From an uncultured Oleiphilaceae bacterium (GTDB lineage: Bacteria > Pseudomonadota > Gammaproteobacteria > Pseudomonadales > Oleiphilaceae): a stretch of 64,000 nt of DNA. The notes beneath the pieces are model-generated. The model saw only the letters and a program-made list of their open reading frames with translations, did not search any database and was not told the DNA's origin. Both the position numbers and the translations under genes were made by a program. Below are positions 49,354 to 62,370 of the stretch, in pieces. Numbering within the stretch: the first letter of the stretch is position 1; every line of letters begins with the position of its first letter. The stretch covers positions 105,493-169,492 of the forward strand of contig CAJXUY010000010.1 in assembly GCA_913060665.1 (NCBI GenBank). The letters are read 5' to 3'.

Positions 49354-50196
49354 CTATATCGAACCCGACTGATCACCATCTGTATCCGGTACATCCTTCC
49401 ATCTCACCGCGATTCCATTGGTATACCGCGCATCGATAGATAGGATTTCGCCAGCCCTACTATTCAAACCATGCTTGTAGGCCCTTAAAAAACGGTTAAG
49501 TTTTTCGTCTAACGGCGCTCGTCCAAGCTTTATATCTATCCCGTTTTTAAGCGTTAAACGCCAGGCACCTCGTTTTTCTAAACTAAGTACCGCAACCCCT
49601 TCATCTACTTCGGCTAACTGATCCCGATAGCTGACATACCTCATTAGCACATCTTTAGCTCTACCTGAGGGCCCTGAAAGGTCAGGTACCGACTCAATTT
49701 CAACAGGCTCTGGCGGTCTAAAAATTTCCCCGTATTCATTTAAATAAAACTCGCGATTCCAGCTCGCTACAGGATACTGTTCCTTTACCGTAATCATCAA
49801 TGTTCCAGGCCAACGTCGCCTAAGAGATGCACTGTAGATCCAAGGCATCGCCTCCACTTCTTTTTTAACAACATTCAAGTCCAGCGAAAAAAAACCTTCC
49901 CCTAAATGCTTGTTAAGAGTCCTCTGAAGCACTTCAGGCCGCTGAAATTTAAGCTGCCCTCGTATCTCAATTTTAGAGACTTCGCGATCAACACTGTAAA
50001 CCACCGAGTCCCAATAAACTGTTAGCATCACAGTCATAAAACAGGCTGTCGTAACCGCCGCAACCGGTAACCACTTAATACTTTTCAGACCACCTAATCC
50101 GGAAAAACCAATCTTAAAAGATCGTTTTTTCTTCTCCTGCCTTAAAGTAGCGCCCAGCCCTTTCACTGATTTAGGCTCATGACCTCGCCGTCCCAC
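49354..50196 (-). CDS. ftsQ: Cell division protein FtsQ
   Basis: Bitopic inner-membrane protein linking early and late divisome parts. A basic cytoplasmic tail (1-43), one membrane helix (~44-64), a POTRA domain (~72-140: SKIEIRGQLKFQRPEVLQRTLNKHLGEGFFSLD) and the FtsQ beta-domain (~145-265). Length 280. It lies 33 bases after ddlB in dcw order. Confidence 0.95.
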   Translation of the reverse strand: MGRRGHEPKSVKGLGATLRQEKKKRSFKIGFSGLGGLKSIKWLPVAAVTTACFMTVMLTVYWDSVVYSVDREVSKIEIRGQLKFQRPEVLQRTLNKHLGEGFFSLDLNVVKKEVEAMPWIYSASLRRRWPGTLMITVKEQYPVASWNREFYLNEYGEIFRPPEPVEIESVPDLSGPSGRAKDVLMRYVSYRDQLAEVDEGVAVLSLEKRGAWRLTLKNGIDIKLGRAPLDEKLNRFLRAYKHGLNSRAGEILSIDARYTNGIAVRWKDVPDTDGDQSGSI

Positions 50197-50229
50197 TATT
50201 GATACCTAATCACTATGAAGAACCCATCG

Positions 50230-52652
<2,423 letters not shown>

Positions 52653-52660
<8 letters not shown>

Positions 52661-53768
52661 TACACGCCTCCATACAGTAAGAAACCACTTTTTCGGTGGC
52701 GTCTGGCCTAGCCAACTTTCTAGCCGCTTGAGCCATATTTGTCATTATGTCTTTACTCTCAATCATTGCTTTTAGCTTTTTATTAAGTGCCGACGCCGTA
52801 AACTCCTGCTGCGGCATTAGCTCAGCCGCACCCGACTCAACCATAAAGCCTGCATTTTTGGTCTGGTGGTCATCAACCGCATGAGGGTAAGGGACCAAAA
52901 TAGCCCCAACTCCCGCCATGCATAGTTCCGAAATAGTCAGCGCACCAGCCCTACAGATAACGATATCCGCCCACTCATAAGCAGACTTCATATCCGCAAT
53001 AAAAGGCACTACGTTCGCTTCCACGCCTGCCTGCTGGTAGTTAGCTAAGGTTGCCTCTAAATTTTTCTTTCCCGCCTGGTGGGTAACGTCTATTACTAAA
53101 CCGTTTTCAAATAATTTAAGGGCCTCTGGTACCACTTGATTAATCACAACTGCGCCCAAACTGCCACCCACAACCAACACTCTCATATTACGGTTTCGCG
53201 CTTCAAAGCCCTGTTTTACCGGCAATTCGCATATATCCTTTCTTACAGGGTTGCCTGTGACCTCTGTTTTAACGCCCGCAGGAAACGACCCAGGAAACGC
53301 CTCCATTACAATCGTTGCGAATCTAGAAAGTAGTTTATTGGTCATTCCGGCAACCGCGTTTTGTTCATGTATCAGTAATGGCCTACCCATCAAACGAGCA
53401 GCTAAACCACCTGGCCCCGTTACAAAACCGCCCATACCCAATACGCCATCCGGCTTGACTGATCGAATAACCAACATCGCTTGCAGTAATGCGTTGATAA
53501 GTTTAAAGGGCGCCGTCAACAAGGCTAGCTTTCCTTTACCTCTAAGGCCCGATATAGAAATACATGAAATGGGAAGACTCGCCGTTGAAACTAGGTCAAC
53601 CTCCATTCCATTTTCCGAGCCCAGCCAGTGCACATTTACACCCTGCTCTTGCAGCATGCGAGCAGTAGCCAGAGCAGGAAAAACATGTCCCCCCGTCCCG
53701 CCAGCCATTATTAAAAAGGTCTTATTATTACCCACCTTTTCCTCCGGCTGTCGTTTCGCTACTGCCAC
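52653..53768 (-). CDS. murG: Lipid II synthase (UDP-GlcNAc:lipid I GlcNAc transferase)
   Basis: Peripheral inner-membrane glycosyltransferase that converts lipid I to lipid II. G-loops [16 protein letters not shown] and [17 protein letters not shown], and the donor site [36 protein letters not shown]. Length 371. The start overlaps the 3' end of ftsW by 41 bases; the first 15 residues are not conserved, but no internal methionine fits better. Confidence 0.96.
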
Positions 53769-54921
53769 TTAATAACTGACAGCGCTCCAAATTAATTCTC
53801 ACTAAAACACCAATACACATACAGCTAACCACTAAGCTACTACCACCATAACTCACTAACGGTAACGTCAACCCTTTAGTCGGTAACAACCCTGTATTAA
53901 CCCCCATATTGATCAGCGCCTGACCACCAATTAATAACCCAATACCGTATGCAAAATAGGCAGCAAAACGTTGGTTAGCTTGCTCGGCTTTCAAGCCAAT
54001 TTTTAACGCCCGAAACACCAGTACGGAGAATAATCCCACCACAATAAAGCAGCCTAATAACCCAAACTCTTCAGCAAGAATTGCAAACACAAAGTCAGTA
54101 TGAGCTTCGGGCAGGTAAAATAGCTTTTGAATACTGTTTCCAAGCCCTAATCCTGTCCACTCACCTCGCCCGAATGCAATTAGCGCCTGCGATAATTGAT
54201 AGCCACTACCAAATTGATCAGCCCAAGGATCGGTATACCCAGTAAAACGTTTCAACCGATAAGGCTGCGACACCACCAACAACACTGCAGAAACACCACA
54301 ACCAATAATCAATACTGAAAACTGACCTATACGCGCACCGCTTAAAAAGATCATGCCTAACGCTGCAGATGCAATGACCACCGTTGCACCAAAATCAGGC
54401 TCCATTAGGAGCAGAAATGCAGCCATAAACATCACTAGCATTGGCTTTAAAAACCCCCACCAACTGGCCATAACTTCCTCTCGCCTTCGGTCGAGATAGC
54501 CAGCCATGTAGGCGATTAAAAACAATTTAGCCAGTTCTGATACCTGTAGATTCAATCCACCAAATCCAATCCAACGAGTACTACCATTTACTGTCCGACC
54601 GACACCAGGCAATAACACCAAAAGTAATAAAGCTAACGATACAAAAAGCAGTAGCCACCCACTTTTCATCCACCAAGCTATCGGTACATTCACTACCGCG
54701 AACCCAGCGACCAGCCCCAACAATAAAAACGTCCCATGCCTCATGGCATAAAAGAACGGGTTGTTATTTCGAACATCCGCTATATCTATAGAAGCAGACG
54801 TGATCATAATCAGGCCGATCATCAACAGCGAACCGGCGGCTCCCAACAACCAAAAGTCAATGCCTTTATCGAGTGAAAGCAATGGCACCTGCTGACTATT
54901 AGTGACCGCGATACTACTCAT
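53728..54921 (-). CDS. ftsW: Cell division SEDS glycosyltransferase FtsW
   Basis: Polytopic membrane protein that polymerises lipid II at the septum with FtsI. Ten predicted helices; signatures NLQVSELAKLFLIAYMAGYL, the LPEAHTDFVFAILAEEFGLLG loop and LPLVSYGGSSLV. Length 397. Four-base overlap with murD (ATGA). A second SEDS protein, RodA, is encoded about 46 kb away in this window. Confidence 0.96.
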   Translation of the reverse strand: MSSIAVTNSQQVPLLSLDKGIDFWLLGAAGSLLMIGLIMITSASIDIADVRNNNPFFYAMRHGTFLLLGLVAGFAVVNVPIAWWMKSGWLLLFVSLALLLLVLLPGVGRTVNGSTRWIGFGGLNLQVSELAKLFLIAYMAGYLDRRREEVMASWWGFLKPMLVMFMAAFLLLMEPDFGATVVIASAALGMIFLSGARIGQFSVLIIGCGVSAVLLVVSQPYRLKRFTGYTDPWADQFGSGYQLSQALIAFGRGEWTGLGLGNSIQKLFYLPEAHTDFVFAILAEEFGLLGCFIVVGLFSVLVFRALKIGLKAEQANQRFAAYFAYGIGLLIGGQALINMGVNTGLLPTKGLTLPLVSYGGSSLVVSCMCIGVLVRINLERCQLLSGSSETTAGGKGG

Positions 54922-56261
54922 AGTTGTTCCACCACATTTACAAACGCGTCACCACGCGCTTCAAAGTTACGGAACATATCAAAGCTGGCGCAGGCAGGAG
55001 ACATCAATACGGTATCTCCAGGTTGGGCTAGCTTTTTAGCCTCTATAACGGCCTCTTCTAATGAGTTAACGCTTACTACCTGCGTGACGCCGTTCAAGCC
55101 TGACTCAATACTATTGGCATCACACCCAAACAAAACGACACTTCGCCCATAGGCCGAAACAGACCCTCGTAACGGTGAGAAATCAGCGCCCTTACTTTCT
55201 CCTCCGGCAATTAATACTACTTTTCCGGTATTTGAAGCCCCAAAGCTATCAAGCGCAGTAACAGTTGCGCCTACATTTGTTCCTTTCGAGTCATTGATGT
55301 AATCAACACCATCGATACGTCTAACCCACTGACAACGATGCTCAAGGCCGGGATATCGTTTTAACGCTTCAAGCATCGCATTCATGCCAATACTAGCGGC
55401 AAACCCTAAGCTCATAGCAGCTAATGCATTACTAATATTGTGGATACCTTTGATCGCAACATCATCAACGCTTATAAGCTTTTCGAAACCATGACAGATG
55501 AACGTCTGACGACCCTCTTTAATCGTGCTAAATTTTCGAAGGTCTGGCTTAGCAATGCCAAACCTTACAGACTTCATACCTTCAACCATTAACGGTTCAC
55601 TAAGCACATCATCTTCATTTACGATGACATATTGACACCCATGAAAGATTTTTTGTTTAGCTTGTAAATAGGCTAATTTACTGGAATAGCGGTCCATATG
55701 GTCTTCTGATATATTCAAAATAGTGGCCGCTAAGGCGTTCAGCCGTTGAGTGGTTTCCAGTTGAAAACTCGATAACTCTACGATATACAACTCAACACTA
55801 TCATCCAGCAAGTCCAAAACAGGCGTTCCCAGATTACCGCCTACCGCAACCTTAATACCCGCCTGCTTAGCCATTTCTGCCAGTAAAGTGGTGACAGTGC
55901 TTTTACCATTCGAGCCTGTTATCGCAACCACAGGCGCATTGACCAACTGACTAAAAAGATCTACATCCCCCGTGACTCTCACACCTCGACGCTTCGCTTC
56001 TTCAATAGCAGGTTCTGAAATAGCCACGCCTGGGCTCACGATTAACTGCGTAGCAGATGACAGCACGTCCGCATCAAACACACCGCAATGCACCTGAACA
56101 CTCGGAAACTCAGCATTACAACGATCAAGAGCTGGAGGGTTTGTACGAGTATCCACGACCTCGACGCTATGCCCTTTTGACTTCAGATAACGCACGCAGG
56201 ACAGCCCGGTAATACCGAGCCCCACTACAATACTTTTGTTATCTGTTGCTATAAGTGACAC
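54918..56261 (-). CDS. murD: UDP-N-acetylmuramoyl-L-alanine-D-glutamate ligase
   Basis: Adds D-glutamate to the stem peptide. ATP loop AITGSNGKSTVTTLLAEM, N-terminal VGLGITGLSCVRYLKSKG, central HRCQWVRRIDGVDYINDSKGTNVGAT and LLSPACASFDMF-type end (VLMSPACASFDMFRNFEARGD region). Length 447. It is 20 bases after mraY. Confidence 0.97.
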   Translation of the reverse strand: MSLIATDNKSIVVGLGITGLSCVRYLKSKGHSVEVVDTRTNPPALDRCNAEFPSVQVHCGVFDADVLSSATQLIVSPGVAISEPAIEEAKRRGVRVTGDVDLFSQLVNAPVVAITGSNGKSTVTTLLAEMAKQAGIKVAVGGNLGTPVLDLLDDSVELYIVELSSFQLETTQRLNALAATILNISEDHMDRYSSKLAYLQAKQKIFHGCQYVIVNEDDVLSEPLMVEGMKSVRFGIAKPDLRKFSTIKEGRQTFICHGFEKLISVDDVAIKGIHNISNALAAMSLGFAASIGMNAMLEALKRYPGLEHRCQWVRRIDGVDYINDSKGTNVGATVTALDSFGASNTGKVVLIAGGESKGADFSPLRGSVSAYGRSVVLFGCDANSIESGLNGVTQVVSVNSLEEAVIEAKKLAQPGDTVLMSPACASFDMFRNFEARGDAFVNVVEQL

Positions 56262-56281
56262 AAAACACTCCCGTGTATAAT

Positions 56282-57364
56282 TTAACGAACCTTAAGCGTT
56301 GCGAGCCCAACCAGTACCAACACAACGGTTATCACCCAAAACCTTACTATCACCCTCGGCTCCGGCCAGCCCTTAAGCTCAAAATGGTGGTGTAACGGAG
56401 CCATTCTAAATATCCTTCTACCGGTCAGCTTGTAAGAACCAACCTGAAGAATGACAGAAACGGTCTCCATAACAAATACCCCCCCCATTATGAACAACAC
56501 AACTTCCTGTCGAACAATTACCGCTACGATCCCCAATGCCGCGCCTAGAGCAAGCGCGCCCACATCTCCCATAAATACTTGCGCGGGATAGGTGTTAAAC
56601 CATAGGAACCCTAGCCCAGCCCCTACAAGCGCACCGCAAAATATAATAAGTTCGCCCGCCCCTGGTAGGTATGGAATGTGTAGGTAGTCAGCAAAGCGAA
56701 CATTACCTGATAAATAACAAAATATTGCCAATGCACCTGCTACCATAACGGTCGGCATAATCGCTAACCCATCAAGCCCATCAGTAAGATTTACCGCGTT
56801 GCTGCTACCCACAATCACAAAGTAACTTAGCAAGATAAATAACGGCCCCATCTCAAGCGCGAAGTCTTTGAACACTGGAATGATTAACGTTGTTTCTTGA
56901 GGTAGTGTTGCTGTGCTGTACAAACCAAACGCTGCACCAAAACCAAAGACTGACTGCCAGAAGTATTTCCATTTACCCGGCAACCCTCTTGAGTTTTTTT
57001 CAACCACCTTCCGATAGTCATCAACCCAACCAATAGCACCGAACGATAGTGTGACCAAAAGCGTAATCCAGACATAGCGATTAGTTAGGTCAGCCCAAAG
57101 CAATGTGCTGACAGCAACCGCCACCAAAATAAGTGCACCACCCATAGTAGGTGTGCCCGCCTTACTCAGATGAGATTGAGGTCCATCATCCCTTACCGAT
57201 TGCCCAATCTGATACTGGCTTAATTTCCTGATCATAATAGGGCCAACAATTAGAGCAATGGTAAGTGACGTCAGGACGCCGAAAATCCCCCTTAACGTCA
57301 GATACTTAAATACACCAAATGCACTGATATACTGTGATAGAAAATCAGCAAACCAAACTAACAT
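56282..57364 (-). CDS. mraY: Phospho-MurNAc-pentapeptide transferase (lipid I synthase)
   Basis: Ten-helix membrane enzyme that attaches phospho-MurNAc-pentapeptide to undecaprenyl phosphate. Catalytic and family blocks: [62 protein letters not shown] and [18 protein letters not shown]. Length 360. Its start overlaps the murF stop by one base. Confidence 0.98.
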   Translation of the reverse strand: MLVWFADFLSQYISAFGVFKYLTLRGIFGVLTSLTIALIVGPIMIRKLSQYQIGQSVRDDGPQSHLSKAGTPTMGGALILVAVAVSTLLWADLTNRYVWITLLVTLSFGAIGWVDDYRKVVEKNSRGLPGKWKYFWQSVFGFGAAFGLYSTATLPQETTLIIPVFKDFALEMGPLFILLSYFVIVGSSNAVNLTDGLDGLAIMPTVMVAGALAIFCYLSGNVRFADYLHIPYLPGAGELIIFCGALVGAGLGFLWFNTYPAQVFMGDVGALALGAALGIVAVIVRQEVVLFIMGGVFVMETVSVILQVGSYKLTGRRIFRMAPLHHHFELKGWPEPRVIVRFWVITVVLVLVGLATLKVR

Positions 57365-58728
57365 TACGCAACCACCTTTTGTTTAAGCAACTCTTCTACA
57401 ACCGTTTCCATTGCAGCGCTTCTAGACCCCTTTACCAAGTAAGTCGCGTCTTCCTGCACTTCTTTCATAAGCACTTCAACCAAGGCTTGCTTAGTTTTAA
57501 ATTCCCGCGCACCACTGCCATATCCTTGCGCAATATCGTTAGCGAACTCACCGACAGCATAAAGGGCATCTGCGCGACCCGCTTTAGCATACTGCCCAAC
57601 TTCCTTGTGTAGCTTTGCAACATCAGCGCCTAACTCCCCCATATCACCCAGTACTGCGACCCTGAACCCAGTAGATTTAGCTAAGACATCAAGTGCAGCA
57701 TTTGTAGACGATGGATTCGCGTTATAAGTATCATTTATGACCATGTATCCCAGTGGAGACTTTGCTAGCTCAAGTCGACCTTTAATACTACTCAATTCGC
57801 TCAATGTTTTTTGAATACTGCCCCAACCTAAACCTAATACAGAAGCAGCACTTGCAGCAGCTAATGCATTGGCAATATTATGTTTTCCTGGCAACGGCAA
57901 CGATATAGCGACTCGCCCCCCATCCCAACACAACTCGAACGTAGAGCTATCAGACTGCAACCTTATTGACTCCGCCCATACATCGGCACCAACTCCTTCT
58001 TTCAGACTAAATGCACATACCTTTCTCGGTAGGGCTAGCTGTTGCCAAACCGCAAATGCGGGATCGTCTGCATTTAGAATGGCCACACCATCAAGACCCA
58101 ATGCACTAATAATCTCACCTTTGGTTGCTACGATGTTTTCATAACTGCCAAAGCCTTCTAAGTGCGCACTTCCTGCATTGGTAAGGATCGATACATCAGG
58201 CCTTGCAATCGACGCGGTATAATTAATTTCTCCCACCGCGCTTGCTCCCAGCTCTATCACTGCAAATTGGTGTTCTTCATTAATTTTTAACAACGTCAAC
58301 GGCGCGCCAATATGGTTATTTAAGTTGCCTTCCGTTGCGAGCGTATCGCCCTCGTTACTCAGTAATTCAGCCAACATCTCCTTAACAGAGGTTTTGCCGC
58401 TACTTCCGGTAATTGCGATGACTTTCCCATTAAACAATTGACGGTTGTAGGCCGCTATAGAGCCTAGCGCAGCTAACGTGTCTGCTACCTTAACTTGCGG
58501 TATATCAACATCCTGGTGAGTTTCCACTAATGCGGCTATCGAACCCTTCTCTTTTGCCTTTACTACGTAGCGATTACCATCAAAATTAGAGCCCTGTAAT
58601 GCCACAAAAAGATCTCCAGACTGAATGCTTCGAGTATCTGTGCTCACCGCACAAAATGAGTGATCACTGCCTCGTAGCTCGCCATTGGTGACTTCAACCA
58701 AGGTTGATAAGGAGCATAAACCGATCAT
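57364..58728 (-). CDS. murF: UDP-N-acetylmuramoyl-tripeptide-D-alanyl-D-alanine ligase
   Basis: Adds D-Ala-D-Ala to complete the pentapeptide. ATP loop [19 protein letters not shown]-terminal [18 protein letters not shown], and [17 protein letters not shown] start at ATG 58726-58728 ([10 protein letters not shown], 454 residues), because it gives an ATGA overlap with the murE stop and has a G-rich stretch upstream. The frame is open to 58752, but those eight residues sit inside the murE end. Confidence 0.95.
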   Translation of the reverse strand: MIGLCSLSTLVEVTNGELRGSDHSFCAVSTDTRSIQSGDLFVALQGSNFDGNRYVVKAKEKGSIAALVETHQDVDIPQVKVADTLAALGSIAAYNRQLFNGKVIAITGSSGKTSVKEMLAELLSNEGDTLATEGNLNNHIGAPLTLLKINEEHQFAVIELGASAVGEINYTASIARPDVSILTNAGSAHLEGFGSYENIVATKGEIISALGLDGVAILNADDPAFAVWQQLALPRKVCAFSLKEGVGADVWAESIRLQSDSSTFELCWDGGRVAISLPLPGKHNIANALAAASAASVLGLGWGSIQKTLSELSSIKGRLELAKSPLGYMVINDTYNANPSSTNAALDVLAKSTGFRVAVLGDMGELGADVAKLHKEVGQYAKAGRADALYAVGEFANDIAQGYGSGAREFKTKQALVEVLMKEVQEDATYLVKGSRSAAMETVVEELLKQKVVA

Positions 58729-60227
58729 TTCGCCCCCCCCATATTCAAACAATTTTCAACCACGACAATGTCACTGTAATCTAATCGCTGACCCGCAACC
58801 TCCTGATAATCTTCATGCCCCTTTCCGGCCACCAAAATCATATCGTTAGCAACTGCACTGGCTATAGATGTTTCTATTGCTGTACGACGGTCATGAATGA
58901 CTTGCACATTACTGCCTTCGCTAAAACCACCCATCACGTCTGCCAAAATGCTTTCGGGGTTCTCCCTTCTAGGGTTATCATCAGTTATCACCACAACATC
59001 GGCATTTTCTTCTGCTATCGAGGCCATCATGGGTCGTTTACCCACATCACGTTCACCACCACAGCCGAATACACACCAAATCTTGCCGCTGCAGTGTTGC
59101 TTAATCGCTTGCAGCGCATTCTTTAATGCATCGGGGGTATGAGCGTAATCGACAATCACACCTGGCTTCCCCTCAACACTATATGACTGCATTCTGCCTG
59201 TTACTGGCGTCAATTCTGACACCGCCTGGCAGATTTCTTGAATGTCATACCCCATGGAAAATGCAACGCCAATCACCGCCATTATGTTACTGAGATTGAA
59301 AGCACCTAGTAGCTGACAACTTAAGGATGTAGTCCCCCAGGGGCCTGTTAAATCTGCATTTATCCCTTTTTTAGTATATTGAATACGGTCCACAACAATG
59401 TCAGCTGGTTGACTAATCCCGTAACTAATAACCTTTGTACTTTCTGAAATAGCGCCTACTAATTCTCGACCAAACTCATCATCAAAATTAATGACTGCAT
59501 ACGATAACCCCGGCTTTTTGAACAGCGCTTTCTTTGCATCCCCATAAGCTTCCATTGACTCATGGTAGTCCAGGTGGTCTCTCGATAGATTCGTAAACAC
59601 AGCTCCTGCAAAACTAACCTCATCTACACGCCCCTGATCAAGACCGTGAGAGGAGACCTCCATTGCAGCACAGTTCGCACCCTGACCCTTCAAGTTGGCT
59701 AAAATTTGCTGAACCTTTACTGCATCTGGAGTAGTATGAGTCGCCACCTCTAAATCATCAGGCAATCCATAACCCAACGTCCCAATAACGCCGGTTTTGT
59801 CGCCCAAACCACTCAGCACATGTGCTAAATACTGAGATACAGAGGTTTTACCATTTGTTCCTGTAACACCTATCACCTTCATAAGCTTCGAGGGTGAGCC
59901 AAAGAATCTAGACGCTATTTCACCCACATAGTTTTTTAAGTTTGGAACAAACAACTCAACCGAGTCGCCTTCTTCACAGATACTTAAAACACGTTCATCA
60001 CTCTCGACCAGCACCGCAACCGCACCACTCGCAACCGCCTGGGGAATGTAAGCTCTTGCAGAAGAGTCAAACCCCTTTAACGCAATAAATAAATCACCTT
60101 TTTTAACTTTCCGGCTGTCTAATGCAATACCATAAACACGACAATCTAATACTGACGGCAATAGGCAAATGCCTTTTAGCAAGGCGCTCAAAGTATGCTC
60201 TCTGGGCTCTATCGCCATCATGATCAA
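58725..60227 (-). CDS. murE: UDP-MurNAc-L-alanyl-D-glutamate-meso-diaminopimelate ligase
   Basis: Adds the third residue of the stem peptide. The ATP loop is VTGTNGKTSVSQYLAHVL. The specificity motif DDNPRRE, typical of diaminopimelate (not lysine) enzymes, is present. Length 500. Both ends overlap neighbours by ATGA: the start with ftsI and the stop with murF. The last codons contain a run of eight G on the coding strand. Confidence 0.97.
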   Translation of the reverse strand: MIMMAIEPREHTLSALLKGICLLPSVLDCRVYGIALDSRKVKKGDLFIALKGFDSSARAYIPQAVASGAVAVLVESDERVLSICEEGDSVELFVPNLKNYVGEIASRFFGSPSKLMKVIGVTGTNGKTSVSQYLAHVLSGLGDKTGVIGTLGYGLPDDLEVATHTTPDAVKVQQILANLKGQGANCAAMEVSSHGLDQGRVDEVSFAGAVFTNLSRDHLDYHESMEAYGDAKKALFKKPGLSYAVINFDDEFGRELVGAISESTKVISYGISQPADIVVDRIQYTKKGINADLTGPWGTTSLSCQLLGAFNLSNIMAVIGVAFSMGYDIQEICQAVSELTPVTGRMQSYSVEGKPGVIVDYAHTPDALKNALQAIKQHCSGKIWCVFGCGGERDVGKRPMMASIAEENADVVVITDDNPRRENPESILADVMGGFSEGSNVQVIHDRRTAIETSIASAVANDMILVAGKGHEDYQEVAGQRLDYSDIVVVENCLNMGGAK

Positions 60228-62005
60228 CCCTTCTCTCTGCTATTGTCAGTTGAGTTATCACGTTCCTTGTCAGAATAAATCGTCCGTTGATCAGCCATTA
60301 ACGGTAAATTATCTGGCGTAACGTTTAACAATCGCATTGCACCAGACATAACTCTTGAGAAAATTGGTGCGGCTACTTCACCGCCATAGTATTCTTGCCC
60401 CTGAGGCCCATCTATCACGACCACTGCCGCAACTCGTGGGTTATCGATAGGCGCAACACCTGCAAATAAAGCCTTGTACTGACTTTCTTCATATCCATTA
60501 CGGCCAACGCTGTGCACAGTGCCAGACTTCCCGCCCACATCATACGTTGCTACACGAGCTCTTGTACCCGTACCACCTTTCTCAACAACCTTTTGCAACA
60601 TTAGGCGAACATTTTTGGCGACAGATGCATCCATCACCGCTTCTGACGAAATATCACCCTCAACCTTCAATAAACTAACGGGAGGTTTTACTCCGTTATT
60701 ACCCAATACCATATACATTTGAGCTAATTGCAGCGCATTAACACTCACACCATATCCATACGACATTGTGGCCACTTCAATGGGTCGCCACTTTGCTGGA
60801 TTTCTCAGCAAACCAATACTTTCACCAGGAAACCCTGTACCGGTTGCTTGACCAAAACCTAACCGATAAAACATATCCCAAACAACTTCTCCGCTCAGGT
60901 CTAGCGCTATTTTGCTGGTTCCAACGTTGCTCGATTTGGCGATAATGGTAGACAAGTCAATAACCCCATAATCACGATGATCCCTTATTGACTTGCGACC
61001 AACCCGAAAATAACCCGGTGTTGTATCAATTTTTGTTGCAGGGTAATACCTACCGGTTTCCAAAGCAGCCGCAATAGTCACCGGTTTAACAGTTGAGCCA
61101 GGCTCAAAAACATCCGTTATCGCGCGATTACGTAACGCTGAGGTTGATAGTTTGGAGCGATTATTAGGGTTATAAGACGGCTGATTAACCATCGCTAACA
61201 CTTCGCCGGTAGCCACATCAAGTATCACCATCGAGCCGGCTTTCGCTTTATGGGCTGTTACAGCAGCCTTAAGTTCACGATAAGCAAGGTATTGAACCCG
61301 CATGTCAAGACTAAGGCTTAACGACCGCCCAGGTTGTGCATCGCGAACTAGATCTAAATCCTTAACGACCGAGCCTCTTCTATCTTTTAATACTCTCTTC
61401 TTGCCTGGGTGCCCGGTCAGCCAATCATCATAAGCCAGCTCAACGCCTTCTTGTCCCATCTCATCTATATTGGTAAACCCTACTACATGAGAAGCCACTT
61501 CTCCTGCGGGATAAAACCGCTTATATTCTCGGCGGCTATATACACCAGGAATATCCAAGTCAATGACTCGTGCTGCCTGCGCGGGTGAAATTTTGCGTTT
61601 TAGATAGATAAACTCTCGAGTCTTATTTTTACTGACCCGCTTAGCTAACCAAGATTCACTTACCTCAAGAACACTAGCCAAAACCTGAATATCACCAGCC
61701 TCTAACACCATCACCTGAGGGTTCGCCCATACTGTTTCTACAGGCGTGCTAACCGCTAGCGGCTCACCAAACCGGTCAGTGATCATCCCTCTGTGGGCAT
61801 CAATCTTTTCATGGCGAATTGTGCGAGCATCGCCTTGACCCTTTAGGAACTGTTGTTCAACTACTTGCAGCTCCACCGCACGATACAAGAGCACCAACCC
61901 CGCACACACAAGAACAGACACGACAAACCAGAACCGCCATATTGCGCGCCCCTGCTCATCATGCTTTAGTTCATTATTTGCGTCAGCTTTGCCGCTCATT
62001 TTCAT
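60224..62005 (-). CDS. ftsI: Penicillin-binding protein 3 (septal transpeptidase FtsI)
   Basis: Class-B PBP that cross-links septal peptidoglycan with FtsW. One membrane helix at ~22-42, PBP dimer domain, then transpeptidase motifs STVK (304-307), SSN (358-360) and KSGT (493-496). KSGT in place of KTGT is the form also found in Pseudomonas PBP3. Length 593. Confidence 0.96.
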   Translation of the reverse strand: MKMSGKADANNELKHDEQGRAIWRFWFVVSVLVCAGLVLLYRAVELQVVEQQFLKGQGDARTIRHEKIDAHRGMITDRFGEPLAVSTPVETVWANPQVMVLEAGDIQVLASVLEVSESWLAKRVSKNKTREFIYLKRKISPAQAARVIDLDIPGVYSRREYKRFYPAGEVASHVVGFTNIDEMGQEGVELAYDDWLTGHPGKKRVLKDRRGSVVKDLDLVRDAQPGRSLSLSLDMRVQYLAYRELKAAVTAHKAKAGSMVILDVATGEVLAMVNQPSYNPNNRSKLSTSALRNRAITDVFEPGSTVKPVTIAAALETGRYYPATKIDTTPGYFRVGRKSIRDHRDYGVIDLSTIIAKSSNVGTSKIALDLSGEVVWDMFYRLGFGQATGTGFPGESIGLLRNPAKWRPIEVATMSYGYGVSVNALQLAQMYMVLGNNGVKPPVSLLKVEGDISSEAVMDASVAKNVRLMLQKVVEKGGTGTRARVATYDVGGKSGTVHSVGRNGYEESQYKALFAGVAPIDNPRVAAVVVIDGPQGQEYYGGEVAAPIFSRVMSGAMRLLNVTPDNLPLMADQRTIYSDKERDNSTDNSREKG

Positions 62006-62049
62006 TTCCCTAAAAGGGCATCCATCAATTTTTTATTTTCAACCATCGC

Positions 62050-62370
62050 CTACTTAATAACGACGATATCCTTTGCCTCGGGCACTTTCATACTTAACTT
62101 AGTGATGGCTACATGCTCAATTCTTCCATGTGCGCTCCAAGCGCTTTGCTCTAATAGCAACTGGCTCCATTCCATTTCGTATGCGTCTCTCTCTGATTGC
62201 AACAAAGCTAACTCAGTAAATAGCTGGCGATTTAGATGTGACGCGTAAACCACCCCAACAGCACTCGCAATAAGCACAACACACAAACTAAACGTTATTA
62301 CTGACGACTTCCCAATCAGCGCACCCGATATCGTCTTGAAAAAAAGCCACCAATCTTTCAAAGACGTCAA
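62050..62370 (-). CDS. ftsL: Cell division protein FtsL
   Basis: Small bitopic divisome protein that partners FtsB and FtsQ and activates FtsWI. One helix (~21-43: SVITFSLCVVLIASAVGVVYA) followed by a periplasmic coiled coil (RQLFTELALLQSERDAYEMEWSQLLLEQSAWS). Length 106. Recognised from layout and position; sequence identity in this family is low. ATGA overlap with rsmH. Confidence 0.92.
   Translation of the reverse strand: MTSLKDWWLFFKTISGALIGKSSVITFSLCVVLIASAVGVVYASHLNRQLFTELALLQSERDAYEMEWSQLLLEQSAWSAHGRIEHVAITKLSMKVPEAKDIVVIK

Noticed and set aside
60224..62005. FtsI KSGT motif as an anomaly
   Set aside because: KSGT is the normal third motif in Pseudomonas-type PBP3.
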